From: Archegozetes longisetosus | Lineage: Eukaryota; Arthropoda; Arachnida; Sarcoptiformes; Trhypochthoniidae | Assembly: GCA_018873245.2 (NCBI GenBank) | Contig: JAEMBT020000002.1 | Span: 10,452,001-10,516,000, forward strand | Reading direction: 5' to 3' | DNA: 64,000 bases | Part shown: one piece after another, positions 30,901 to 43,600 of the stretch | How the letters are laid out: the number at the start of each line of letters is the position of its first letter | Position numbering within the stretch: position 1 is the stretch's first letter | Translations under genes and position numbers: made by a program | The notes under the pieces: model-generated | Databases searched by the model: none | What the model was told of the DNA's origin: nothing | The model's input: only the letters and a program-made list of their open reading frames with translations

Positions 30901-32472
30901 ATGGAGAAGAGGAACAGATATTTTTTTACGATGCTTTAAACGAGATCATTGATGCCACCAATAGTACACTTTTTGAAAAGCACACTGTCAGAGAACTTTT
31001 GTTTGACGGTTACGATGAAATACTATTAGAAGCTGGAAAAGAATTTTTCCCCGACACTCCATACATCAAGTTTGGTTGGTTTTATGCAAAAAACGATACT
31101 TCCTCTGACGGCGCCTTTCGCATTTTCACTGGTGAAAAAGATGTCAATAAGTTAGGTTTAATCGACTCTTGGAATGATCAGCCTTTCAACAACAGGTGGT
31201 TCGGTAAGGAATGCCAACGAATTGATCGCAGCTCTGGTGGCGATTTTCAGCCTCCTTATCGCATTCCAAGGCCCACGAACATTCAGATCTTCATCGGTGA
31301 CTTATGTCGACCATTTACTTTGGAATTTGCTCAAGAAGTCGATTTTAAAGGCATCAAATGTGATCGTTATTGGGCTAATCCTTCGCTATTTGATTACAGT
31401 TTGAATGAGAATAAGTGCTACTGTGGAACCGATAGGTTTGTGTTAGAAAAAAAACTTGTCATAAAGGATTCGCAGCAAATATCATTAAACATTTTTCCTA
31501 TACGATAGTTGTCCAGCAAATGGTGTATTGAATATATCGACGTGTACATTAGGGTCTCCAGCTGCTGTCTCATTTCCTCATTTTTTATATGCAGACACTA
31601 TTTATTCGAAAAATATTAAAGGATTGAATCCTGATCCAGCCAAACACGCTTTTTATATGGACTTCGAAAATGTTAGAATTTTTTCCTATAAACTTACACT
31701 TGTAATCACTATATATCTTTGAAATTTTGCAGACTTTAGGAATACCTCTTAGTGTTGCTGCTCGAATGCAAATAAACATTGTATTACAACGAAATCCTAA
31801 TCTTGACTTCTCAAGAGATCTAGCTCAAGAAGAACTCTATTTCCCACAATTTTGGACCAGCTCCGTAAGTATTTACTAATTCTACTAGTTTTTCATCTAC
31901 AAGTTCAAAATTGTTGGCAAAGATTAGTAAAATGAAGTACAATTTTCTCACAAACTTGCCTTCAATTACAATTTAATGAAACTGAATAATTAGTTTCTAA
32001 AAGCTTCACTTCAACTTCGAAGTCAAGCTTTCAATTAAAGGAATATGAGATTATAGTTTCAAAGAAGCGGATATTAACGCAAACTTGTGATTATAAAATA
32101 TCTAATATTCTCTTTAATGAGTTTGATTTGGTTAGTTATGATTAAACTGTTTTGAATATGAATCATTATTGTTGCAATAGAGCGCTAATGTGGACGACGA
32201 TATGATTGCACAATTAGACTTTTTGATGAACGGAGTGCCTCATTATATTAATATTATTACTATTTTATTCGTACTGATTGGTGGATTAATACTCATGATT
32301 GCTGCTCTATACGCATTTCGCTCCAAAAGAGTATGTTTCACTACTCACCTAATCAATTGATTTGTTGTTTACTCATATTTTAATACTTTTATTTGATTGT
32401 TAGACCGCAACAATTAAGCAAACGCAGAAATATCGAGCAGTAGAAATGATTTCAACAAATTTGACCGATTGA
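27928..32472 (+). CDS. CD36/SCARB-family scavenger receptor
   Basis: Exons 27928-28050, 28541-28685, 29306-29466, 30873-31435, 31509-31671, 31733-31864, 32181-32330 and 32404-32472 give 501 residues, typical of CD36/LIMP-2/SNMP. Family members take up lipids or lipoproteins or act in lysosomes. Seen: short cytosolic N-terminus and first membrane span (IAFLLAVGLGFALTGLL); ectodomain blocks FNVTNPQQVL, GPYTFRE, RELLFDGYDEILL, GAFRIFTGEKD and YCGTD; paired cysteines; SPAAVSFPHFLYAD and GLNPDPAKHAFYMDFEN. The second span is INIITILFVLIGGLILMIAAL, with a short tail ending STNLTD. Subtype (LIMP-2, croquemort or SNMP) is undetermined. The donor after DFEN is GTTAGA, weaker than the others. Several introns exceed 450 nt; intron 2 contains a foldback element. 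Confidence 0.92.
28700..28830. mobile_element. Foldback MITE-like element, copy 3 (in CD36-like intron 2)
   Basis: A 131-bp unit with left end CAGCTAAATCTATCTAAT and TAAATGCTTTTTA; right end TTCGAGTTAGATAGGTTTT then GCTG. The arms are approximate reverse complements, and the termini match the other three copies (CAG...CTATCTAA). Confidence 0.55.
29467..30872 (+). other. CD36-like gene intron 3 (1.4 kb)
   Basis: GTAAGT donor after the VPMV exon and a TTTTAG acceptor before SAGNKIRQ. Only random short frames are visible inside. Confidence 0.6.
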
Positions 32473-33376
32473 TTTCTTCTATTTGTCTTCTTTCAATGTC
32501 TTAGTAATTTAATATTCAAATCAAAGTTTATTATGTGTTTTTAAATAACTTGACATCAGGGTTTTTCAAGAGAACGATACTTCGAAAAGTTGAATATCTT
32601 TTTCATATGAGAACAATTACCAAACGACAGCATTTTGTTAATGTTTTGAAGTAAAGCGTCAAAAATGAGTCGTTAGGAACTACCAAATTTTGATACTTAT
32701 GTCAACTTTTGCGAAGTAATTAATACCACAGAATCTTAAGTCCTTTGGAAGTTGAGAGCGGTTCGAGATATGATGGGCTGAAAGATATAGAAAAAGCAGT
32801 AATATATCAAATGAAAAGTGCCAAAATTCAAAATGTTACAGTTGTGACAGCTTGTATAGATTTGTAGAGTTTTGTATAAATTATTGTAATTGTTCTCTAT
32901 ACAAGTTTATACTTTTATAATTTTATATTGTTTTCATTAAGCTTAAACGCCAATTCAATGGATAAAAATGAGAAAAGAAGCTTTTAGAAATTGCTAATTT
33001 ATACATTCAGTATACTATTTTCAATATTTGGATCTATTCACAATTTATAAAACTTTTTGTAGGACTTTTATAAAAATATTTTTATTAATAAAGTTCCAAC
33101 ATAAGTCTAAACTTCATTATGTTGATTTAACATTTAAACTCATCAAACTTCAAATTATCAAAATTTCATGTAGCATTTAATTGGTCTCGGATATTCAATA
33201 GAACCCATTGAAATAGCTGAAAGATGAGATTAAGTCCATAGAAGTTGCACAATTATAGTATTAAATGTTAGAACTTAAGTGAGTAAGAAGTTAGCGCTGT
33301 GTGTCGCTACATATGAAATAAACAGTAAACACATCGAAAAGCATAGAAGAGCATAGAATATTAAGTGAAGCAGTTG
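32473..33376. other. CD36-like 3' region and RFC5 upstream region
   Basis: AT-rich and without a coding frame of note. An AATAAA at 33087-33092 is the clearest polyadenylation signal, about 615 nt after the receptor stop. Confidence 0.45.
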
Positions 33377-33387
33377 TTGGCGCGCAA
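33377..33387. promoter_or_regulatory. E2F-type palindrome TTGGCGCGCAA upstream of RFC5
   Basis: TTGGCGCGCAA lies 59 bp before the RFC5 ATG, a GC-rich palindrome in AT-rich DNA matching the E2F/DP consensus. Replication-factor genes are established E2F targets, so S-phase control is likely here, but binding is inference. Confidence 0.55.
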
Positions 33388-33445
33388 TAGTTTTGTTAGA
33401 GTGAGTTAATTCAAATTGAAAATATTAATACAATACAATTAAGTG

Positions 33446-34988
33446 ATGCCAAGCGAACACTCGTTTACGACTATGACCGACTCAGACGATAGCTCAAACA
33501 TTCCCTGGTATCTTATTTATTAAATCTATTATCAACTCACCTAAAACTAATCGTATTTGACAAATATTTTTGTTTTTCTTAAACAATTAAAGGGTCGAAA
33601 AATATCGTCCAAAACGTTTAGACCAATTGATTTCACACGAAAACATCATCCAAACAAGTATTTATTAAAAGATTACATTTATTTAGATTAATTTACAAGA
33701 TGATACAATTATTTATGACTAATGTTTTTTATAAACTCACGAAGTCAGCAAATTTATGTCAGAGAATCGTTTGCCTCATCTGTTACTTTATGGCCCACCT
33801 GGAACTGGAAAAACGTCAACAATCTTGGCTTGCGCGAGACAACTCTATTCACCACAACAAATGTCTTCCATGGTCTTAGAAGTAAGCATTAAATAGGTTT
33901 AGAAATAGTTCAATTGTCATCATTAACATTAATGACTAAACAATGATAAGTTGAACGCGTCCGACGACAGAGGCATTGGTATAGTTCGCGGACCAATCTT
34001 GACGTTTGCTTCAACTCAAGTCCTATTCAAAGCTGGCTTCAAACTGATTATATTGGACGAGGCTGACGCTATGACTCAAGACGCACAAAATGCTTTACGA
34101 AGAAGTAATTTGATAAGTTGCCCATCGTTTCGACACGAGTTTCTAAATGACTCCAAACTTTTTCTTTGTTTTATAGTAATAGAAAAGTTTACAGTCAACA
34201 CCAGATTCTGTCTAATTTGTAATTATTTGTCTAAAATAATACCTGCACTTCAATCGCGTTGCACTCGATTCAGATTCGCTCCTTTGAGTTCATCGCAGAT
34301 AAAGCCTAGAATCGAATATGTCATTCAACAAGAAAAGGTTAACGCCACTCAAGACGGCATCAAAGCTCTGATTGATTTGTCTCAAGGAGATATGAGAAAA
34401 GTTTTGAATATATTGCAAAGCACTGCTTCTGCCTTCGATGTGGTCAACGAAGTTAATGTGTATTTGTGTTGTGGTCATCCACAAAAACAAGATATTGAGA
34501 AAATTCTGAGTTGGCTCCTTAATAAAAAATTCAGTATTATTTTTGAAAGTATTTCTATTTTCTATTTAATTTAGTTATCACTTATACACTGTTTTGATAA
34601 ATATAAACTGTTTTAAAATTATTCTGAACTTAGATATAATGAAACTGAAAGTAGAAAAAGGTTTGGCCCTTCAGGACATTCTGACACATTTGCATCCTTT
34701 AGTACATAGAGGTATCCATTTTTAAATGAAATCTATCGCAAATTTATTAATTATTGTTATATTATTTTAGTTGATTTCCCTCTTCATATTAAAATTGAAA
34801 TTTTGGATAAAATGGCAAATATTGAGTAAGAAATTGAATTAAATTTGCAAAAATGCAGTAATTATAAGTAAATTTGATTCTATTATAGATATCAATTGGC
34901 TTCAGGATGTTCTGAGAAATTACAATTGGCATCACTTATCGGAGCTTTTCAGTCAGCCAGAAATTTTTCACTACAACAAACACAGTGA
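33446..34988 (+). CDS. RFC5: Replication factor C subunit 5
   Basis: Exons 33446-33507, 33593-33657, 33745-33881, 33951-34104, 34177-34548, 34634-34711, 34771-34825 and 34889-34988 give 340 residues, the same as human RFC5. It is an AAA+ subunit of the clamp loader that places PCNA on DNA. Seen: [16 protein letters not shown], Walker [23 protein letters not shown], Walker [38 protein letters not shown] with the SRC motif, [13 protein letters not shown], and C-terminal collar helices ([22 protein letters not shown]). An in-frame second ATG at 33473 is an alternative start. The intron at 34105-34176 is 72 nt and lacks stops, so retention would not break the frame. An E2F-type site lies upstream. 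Confidence 0.95.
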
Positions 34989-35123
34989 AACTTAATTAGA
35001 ATTGTTTGCCTGATGAACAGCTGTTTTTAATTAGTTAGAAGCAACAACCTTTTAATTTATAACTTTCAAAGGACTGTTTTACAATCTATTAAATTAAGCG
35101 TTTATTGAATATATTTCCATACC

Positions 35124-35129
35124 AATAAA
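35124..35129 (+). terminator. Poly(A) signal AATAAA downstream of RFC5
   Basis: AATAAA 136 nt after the RFC5 stop; well placed. Confidence 0.5.
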
Positions 35130-36030
35130 TGAAAAATTTTGTTCTTTGATAAGAGTTAACTATATAAACTTATTTTCAATAACTTGATATTGAATTTTAT
35201 AACCCTTTTTCTCTCTAGAAGTGTTTCTAATTTATAATTTTGAAGACTTGTTTTCCATCCACACCCATTCAAAATTCAATCTTTTCTATGAATTAATGAT
35301 TAATTAATCTCCTTATTGTGAAACTCTGATTAAAATTCAATTAATACAGACATCTATTCTTTAACATTGGAAATATGCAAATTAATCATTAATCAAGGTT
35401 TAACTCTATCATATCTATTAACTTATGAGGACTTGAAGTCTAGTGTCTATTAAGGTATAAATCACAACTTTTAACAAGACAAATAGCTGATAATCAAGAT
35501 ATTGCTATGTTCTCTGAACATTGTGAAGTACTGAAGTTGAGTTATCGAAAGTTTTTTATGCGTTTTATTTACTTGATGGATTAGAAACTGCTATCAAAAG
35601 CCGTAAAAGCGTTGAAAACTTAGTTAATCTAATCGACAACTTAAATATGAACTAAATCTAAATTATTTATCTGAAATAAGAGAAACAAAAGTGAGTGAGA
35701 GTATTAGAGAATGGTGTTTAGTATTAATCAACGGGCGAGGAGTGTTGAATGCGTTTGCGTGCCAGTTCAAAGAGAGATTGGTTTGGATGGGGCTTAGGAC
35801 ATATTACTGCATTTTCATATATATTTGCAGTATTCTTCAGATACTCATTCAACTGATGCATCCCTTCTATGCCTTTTTGCTTTGCCTTTTTTAGTATATG
35901 ACCAAATCTTTTACTTTTCATTTATTTGGTATAAGCAATGACTGAGTGATAGAAATGTAAATATAGATAGAGTTTAGTATGAATTAATTAGTGGATAGAT
36001 AGAGTTTAATGTGAAGTAATCAATGGAAAG
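35130..36030. other. Intergenic region RFC5 to matrix metalloproteinase
   Basis: AT-rich. The last 150 bp have short direct repeats (GATAGAGTTTA units near 35967 and 35999) that run into the probable first MMP exon. No TATA box or other feature recognised. Confidence 0.45.
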
Positions 36031-39000
36031 ATGAGGTCTGGAGTCGAGTGTTGTGTTGAGTATATGGAACAGAGTTGTGATGAGTGTATGGAACAGAGTT
36101 GTGATCAAATAACATGTTTAAATAGTAGAACTCTATTAGAGTTCAACTATAAATTATATATTCAAGTTACATTAATTCCTTCATTAATTATCAATTTGTT
36201 CTTCAAATCTATTACTACTTCAGTGATCAATCGATTCAGTAATTTAGGACTTCTACTATTTTCTGTGATATTTGCATTTATGCCTCAAATTATAAACAGT
36301 AAGCCATTAGTGAAGCCATTGATTGGTCCGAGTCTATCGAGTGATACTTTTTCATACGCTATGGTATGTCTCTATCTCTTCCATTGTCTTTCTATTCACG
36401 TTTTATGTTTCAATGTTTTCAAATCGAATATTTTTGTGTAATTTTGTTAATTCAATAGTAATTTAATGGCACTTATTCTATATAAGAACTTATTCAATCA
36501 CTTCCTACTCATTCACTCAGATCTTCACTCGGATCTGTTCCAAAAAACGCCAAACATCGCACTTGACTTACATTTAACTAATTGAACATTTTCTTATTGC
36601 AAAGCCATCTTCAGATTGAAACCACTGAATGTGGGTTTCAAGTTGAGCTATATATCAGTATTAGTCCTGTTTTAGTGTTTGTCATCTTAAAAGAATCCAT
36701 TCATTGATTATTGCTTTGAAAATGTTGTGATGCTTGCAATCCATAAGTTATTTATTACTACAGGAAAAGATAGAAATCTAAGGAAAACCTTTTGGTTTTT
36801 CCTTAACCAGAGTCGAAAATATTTGATATTTTTTTAGTTTTGCCGTTTCCTTCAATAGCTGTTCGTTAACATATAATTGGTTATATTTGGTTATATTTTG
36901 CCACATCCTAATCAGTCATTGGAGTGCATCAATTTTTCTTAATCTATCTCAGCCAAAGCACAATACAATGTTACAATCTATGGCCAGATTTAGGAACAAA
37001 ATAGTATTGATTTTTCGTTCTTACCTTAACTTTACCACATAATTCAGTGCAGAGTTGCTGCGCAGCAAAACAAAATTTAGACCTCTTTCAAACCTCTCTT
37101 TTTCTGTTGCCAACAAAACTAGCAATAATCCACTTTAAGCTCATTGAATACAGATTAAATTGATTAAAATAATAGCATAATATGAGTTAAACAGATAATC
37201 ATGTTTCGAAAGCCGCAATATTTGAAATTATTTCGATTTGCAATCGTTGGTTGTGCCAAACGTTTGAAATATGATCGCCAACTGTTTACATTGGTTATAA
37301 TCTCTGCTAACTTCTAATCTCTCCCGAAGTCTAAGTCTGTTTATTTCAAAGACTGGTGTGTATATCATATATATTAGGAGTGAAATGATATGTAACTTAA
37401 ATTATTGTCATTTATAATGGAAGTGCCGGAAAATAGATTCAACCTCGAAGTTGCAAATTTTCATCTTCCACTTGATCAAGCTTATAATCTTTTATCAAAT
37501 CAAGAGTATTATGATTGATATCCCACGGCAATGTTTAGTAATCCTGTGGAATATATTTTCAAAATATTTAACCATAAATATAGAATATTTTGAATTTATC
37601 TGAATTTGAATTTATTGATTTATCTGAAGTGAAACGTTTGCTCTAATTTGAAAACTCTATTATTGAGATAGTACTTCAAAGTGTTATTAAGCAGTAATTA
37701 ATGACTCTATAATTAATAATTTATTTCTGTTAACCTTTTAAATTGATTTGGAAATAAGTCAAGTTTTTGGCGAAATAATAAATGTCAATATTATTCAGAA
37801 GTAAAGATGTTCGTAGCCCACATACACTGAAATAAGTATTTTTAAGTAATTTACTACAGGTCTAGATATATATATATATGTAGAGTTAACTAGTTTTTCA
37901 ACTTTTTCTCAACAATCCTTCAAAACTTGATCAACTTGGGTTTTGTTCACACATTTAGGTCATAATATACCCTAACATTGTTGTACTTGAGTTTTACCAA
38001 AGATATAATTAGTCTGAAAATGTTTAGAGGTTGAAAAAGTAATGGCAACTGATATTGAGATAAAGTTACCAAAAGTGACAGTTCTATAAACGAATGGCTA
38101 AATGATTTTGAAAATCACTTTCACTTTGAGTACTATACATATAAATGATTTTAATAGACTCAAACGTTGAGTCAATTTTGGTGGTGCAAACTTTGATCGC
38201 GATAATTAATAATTATAGCTCCCATATAAGCTAAATAATGATTGAAATAATCCTTTCACTCAAATAACACTATTGAGCGTTCATTGAACTGAGAGATAAA
38301 GAGATATGAAGCACGAATCATAGCAATGTTTGGTTAACTTATGTTCAACTGATGGATAATTATAAGGAATTTGCTATCATTTAGTTTTGACTCTTTCCTA
38401 ATTTAAGCGATAGTTGTCTTTATTATTTGCTTTTCGATTGATTCAAATCAAATTTTATTATTATTCTAATTGGTATTCAATTTCTACTCTTATTATTTTC
38501 AATCTTCTTATTCAATCAAATTTGAGCTATTATTCATAAAATTAGATTTATTTTGATTTTTATGTGAGGAAAGCTTTCAAATATCCGAGAAATCATTTAA
38601 CAATTTAGTTAATTTAATTTTTCATAATATATCTCTCTATTTGTTGACTTTAGCTATCAAATAAAAATTTGAGAGTAAAAAAGCTAAACATTTCAAATGA
38701 ATTTCTAAAAATGATTGAAAAATTACAAATTTCAATCAGTAATTGTTTAGGGCTTCAATTTGAGTGTTAAATGTTTATTGAGCATTGTAAAGCAGTTTGA
38801 TTATTATATCCTACGATTAGCTTTGGTTTCAATAATCTTTGGTTATGAATGACTTGCCAGCATAAATCACACAATCTATCACTCAAATCAGTAAAGAATT
38901 CAAAATTAACAGCATACTTCTATCTCTCTTTAAAATTGTCATTGTAAACATTGATATTTTAAATGTATATATAAGTTACAAACAAAACAGATCTCTCCAA

Positions 39001-40574
39001 ACCAGGCTTTGAACAGATTGGTCGATCACAAGTAATTGACTTCTGAGAAAAAATCAAAATCAATATGAACTAAACTGAGCAAATTCAAAACTTGCATTCC
39101 TTTACTTTAATTGTAGTCGTTCAATACTTTTGATTATGAAAATAGAAACAGTTTCAACGTTTCAGCTATGATTTAAATGTTGAATAAGTAAAGGTTAAGA
39201 ATTTGAAATGAATAGAAAATAGGATGCCTTCTAACCAAATTGATTACAATTGATTACGCTTTGACTCAATTACGTACTTGAAGTGAAGTTCTAACTATTG
39301 ATTTAGTAAGAGAATAAATTGCAACTGTTATTGATTTGGATTTTTAGTCAGTTTCAACGTTGTGTTGTGTTGTTAGAAGGATCTAAAAATAGGAGAAAAT
39401 TGAGCCATTTTCCTCGAATACTTGAACTAAACAAGTAGAAATAGATTAGTATCTAATAGGATATGATTGTATTTGATGATCTACTACTAAATTGGCAAAT
39501 ATTACTATACATATCGATTTGATTGGTATAAGATATGGTAGAATAACTGTTATAATTAGTTTTATCAATTCATTTGTAGTTTACTGATTAATATGATAAA
39601 TATTTATACAAATAAAGGATTGAAGGAAATAATGATAAGAACGTTATTTTGGAACAGGATTTTCTGGTAAAGTACGGTTATCTGCCTCGGCAAGATATGA
39701 ACAGCATAAATCTCCGAAGCGAACAACAGTTAAAAGAAGCAATATCAACGATGCAGAGGTTTGCAAATTTGCCCCCAACTGGTGCCATAGACAATGCAAC
39801 GTTAGCATTAATGAGAAGAAGGAGATGTGGTGTCCCTGATTTGTTTCAAGCCCACCATAGAGTAAAACGATATGCCCTTCAAGGCTCCAAATGGCATAAA
39901 ACTGATCTCACCTGGAGGTGAGTAGATATTAATAAATCACTGCTATTATTATCTGATTGTGTTATATTTTGTTTTGCCACTGCTGCTGCATATTTATAGA
40001 GTTGAACGTTTGAAATATGTTTTAGACGTCAAATTACAATCCAAATAAGGATGTGTCAAATACTTACATTTGAGTTGACCAATTGCTACTGCCATAGAAA
40101 CTATTTATGCTTTATCTCTTCGTCCATTGAACTTTTGCAAAACAACCAAGTAATTAGTTGTTATTGATTGTTCCGATTTGCTGTCTCCATGTTAAAAGGA
40201 TTCAGATTTGCTCTTTCCTGTAACACAAATCAATTCTTAGTATAATTAGTATGATCTTAAATCAATACTATATATTTATTATGCTCATACTTAGGACTAG
40301 TGTTCAACTCTATGTTAGTTTGAATTGTCTGAGACAAACACGCAATCAACAGACATTCGTTTCAATTATTGTCAACTTCTCAAATTGCTTTTAGTACTTA
40401 AGATAGTCAACTCATCCAAATTGTTATGCATTGTTAAACTAGAGTTATTTACAATCAAATTAAATCTTATTAAAAGTTATTTGACTCTTCAATATATCAT
40501 CATTTCTAGTGATAAGTAAGTGTCATCTTAACACTGTTCAGTTCAAAAGGAGTTTTAAAATATCTACACTGAGA

Positions 40575-40649
<75 letters not shown>

Positions 40650-43600
40650 TATGGTAATAATAAGAGAAGTAAATCTAAACTATTTCAACACTGGTTTTGG
40701 AGTCAGATTCATGTTGACTGAATTTCTTTGTGCTCGGGAAAGGATATGTGTAATGAGACACCATTAGACAAGGTCTCCGTTATAGCTCTAGTTATGCTTC
40801 GCATGCACAAAAGAGTGGTCTTTCCCCTTTCTATCTCATTTCGATCGCACTGCACACACTTTGCGAAAGAGGATGTCAAATAAGTCACAGCCCAACTCCT
40901 ATTCTAATTTTTTCGTTTCACCAACTTTTAGCCCTTTCAATCTTTCCTATCAATAGTTAGACCAATTTCCATCGCTTCGACTGCTTCGACTACTTCGGAT
41001 CACTTTTGGTCACTTTGGAAGTAGACAATTCGGTGGAAGACACTAATGGGACAGTTATCCCTCACTCGATTTGGTTGCGTCACGAGTCAATCATGACTAG
41101 ATCTGTCACAACCTCCTTTGAGTGAGTGATATTCGTCTCACAATTCATCGCTTCCATCCGCTTAACAGATGAACTTATTCTTAAGTTTGACTAAATATCT
41201 CTTCAAATAAGTTATACTCTTTTTATGCTTCACTTATTATTTTATTTATAGTATTTTTATAGCATTTTTGTCGCTCTCACATAAGTTTCCGTTTCAACAT
41301 TTCTACTTTCAAACGTTTTTTATTGTTTTTTCAAATAACTTTTCATATAATAAGCGTTTGTTTGACGTTTTGTTTGAAAATTCGAGGTTATTATTTGTGT
41401 CGTTCGTGATTCATTTCAAAAACCAATGTTATAAACAGTATTGAATTTTTGTTCAATTCATTTGTGAATTATTGTTATCCAATTGGACTTTTGGTGCAAA
41501 ATAGTTGCAGTCTATTTATCCCAAGAAGCTATCGATTATTTTTTCTAGACTTGAGTTTCTCTCATCTCATATTGAGCAATACCACACAGATCTTTATGAA
41601 ATAGTTCATATAAACACCTGAACATGTATAGTTTGAAATATCACTCTTTGCAAAACTGAATCAATTCTAAGAAGCTACGGCAATATTGTGATTAGTATTC
41701 ATTTTTAAAGTCTTGCCTTTATCTCCAGTAAACTTGACTAAAAAACATCGATTATTTAATCAGTTTAATAGATGACAAAATTTTTATTAGTGGCTAATGA
41801 TAAGGTTCTCTGCAGCTAATGGTTTGTCATTTAGATAATGCTCTCCCTTTTGAACTTTCCTTAAATTTATTATTGATTTTAGGGGTAGCGCTCAGCTATT
41901 TCATTAATAAACAGCTTTATCTCAATAGCTTTTGTGGAAACGATTAGTTCTGTTAATTCATGAATTTGTTATAAAGTCACGAATAACTCAAGTCCATCAA
42001 GCTCAATATCAAATATCAACTATTTCAGAGATTTCAATCAGTCATTACCGGACTCTTTTTCCTTTATTCAACTTCCAACCGATTGAGTTGAAGATCAAAT
42101 TCCATTGAATAATGTGAACGTAATTCAAATTTGATGTCAATAAAGTTGATTTAGACTTGTAGTGTTCACATAAAGTCCAAACGGATTTGAAACTTATTTC
42201 TAATCGATAAGAAAGTTGGGGTGAATTAATCAGAAAATGACTAGTTTTGCGCTAGATCAGACTAGGTTTGCATCTGAATATTGAAAGTAAAACTGGAACC
42301 AAAGAGTTACGTAAACTGAAAGTCAAGTTAGTCTACTGGAGGAGAAAATAAATGAATTGCATGAAAATGATAAATATTTTGATAACTATTTGTTCTAACA
42401 CTTGAATTATTGTCTATAGCATTCGGAACTGGTCGCCTCATATCGATTCTCAGTATGTGCTGAAAGAGCTGAAAAAGGCTTTTAAAGTCTGGTCTGACGT
42501 TTCCAAATTGACTTTCACTGAAACCAGAGACCCAGACGCAGATATTGTCATCTCATTCTTAAGTGGATGGCATGGAGATGAATACCCGTTTGATGGTCCT
42601 GGTTCTATTCTCGGTCACGCTTTCTTTCCCGGTCAAGGAATTGGTGGCGACGCCCACTTCGACGCTGACGAACAGTGGTCTAAAAAGAGACACAATCAAA
42701 TTCCCGATGATAACTACGACAAAAATGAGTGGGAAGGTATAATACATTTCTATTTAACATATTTCAACATAACTGTATATAATTTCTGGTTATTTTGTAG
42801 ATTTATTGACAAAATGTTTTTAGGAAATTGAGAAGTATTTTAGAAGTTACTAAAATATTGATACTTTTTAAACTTTACTGAGTTGATTGAATTATTGTCT
42901 CCAAAGTTGATTGTCTGAAAAAATAAATTGATTGTCTCAGATGTTTTACTTAGTTGTTGAAAATATAAGCTAAAATTAGTTTAAGCCGATAGAAAATTAG
43001 AAACTGACTCTCCACCTTTTCAGCGTTGAAAGTACTGCAAGATATCGATTGACTGTGTTTTGCGTGAAGAAGGAAAATAAAAATAGAACTAATTTAGGAC
43101 TAACTTACTTTCAATTTAAAGGCAAACATTTGCTTTGAAAAAACGCTTGCTTTAGATCAGACTTTAGTGGTTAGCGTAAGATTGAAACTATAGTTACAGT
43201 TACTGGTTATCTTTGCCAAATCTGACAAAATCCATACCAATATAAGTGAAGATTACGCAGAAACTGTCAAAAACGTATACCAACTTCATATTATAAACTG
43301 GAGGAAGTTAACTATTAATTTATCGGAACTATTATTTAAAACACCATCTGAAAGATAGATACTATCTGAAGTGCATTAACGTTTTAGCTGAATTATTTTG
43401 AGCAACATTTAACTGTTGCAATAAGGTTATTTTGAGTTGTTTAACTAAAAAGCATTAGATCAAAAGTTAGATAAACTTAAGTGACATCCAATTGTATCCT
43501 ATTCTTAGTTATGCTCTAATGTAAAACTCAAACATTAATCAAACTATATTACATCTTCCTTTTTCACATTTAACTCAATTCTCAGACATTTTCTTACCTT

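Noticed and set aside
35691-35894. Open frames on both strands near 35.7-35.9 kb.
   Set aside because: Overlapping short frames without homology, splice context or codon bias.
36060-36110. Possible cysteine-rich secreted peptide ([19 protein letters not shown]-type frame).
   Set aside because: The cysteines come from a direct DNA duplication at the doubtful 5' end of the MMP gene; no signal peptide and no known fold.
40509-40721. Open frame with Glu-Arg repeats.
   Set aside because: Produced by the GA microsatellite inside an MMP intron.
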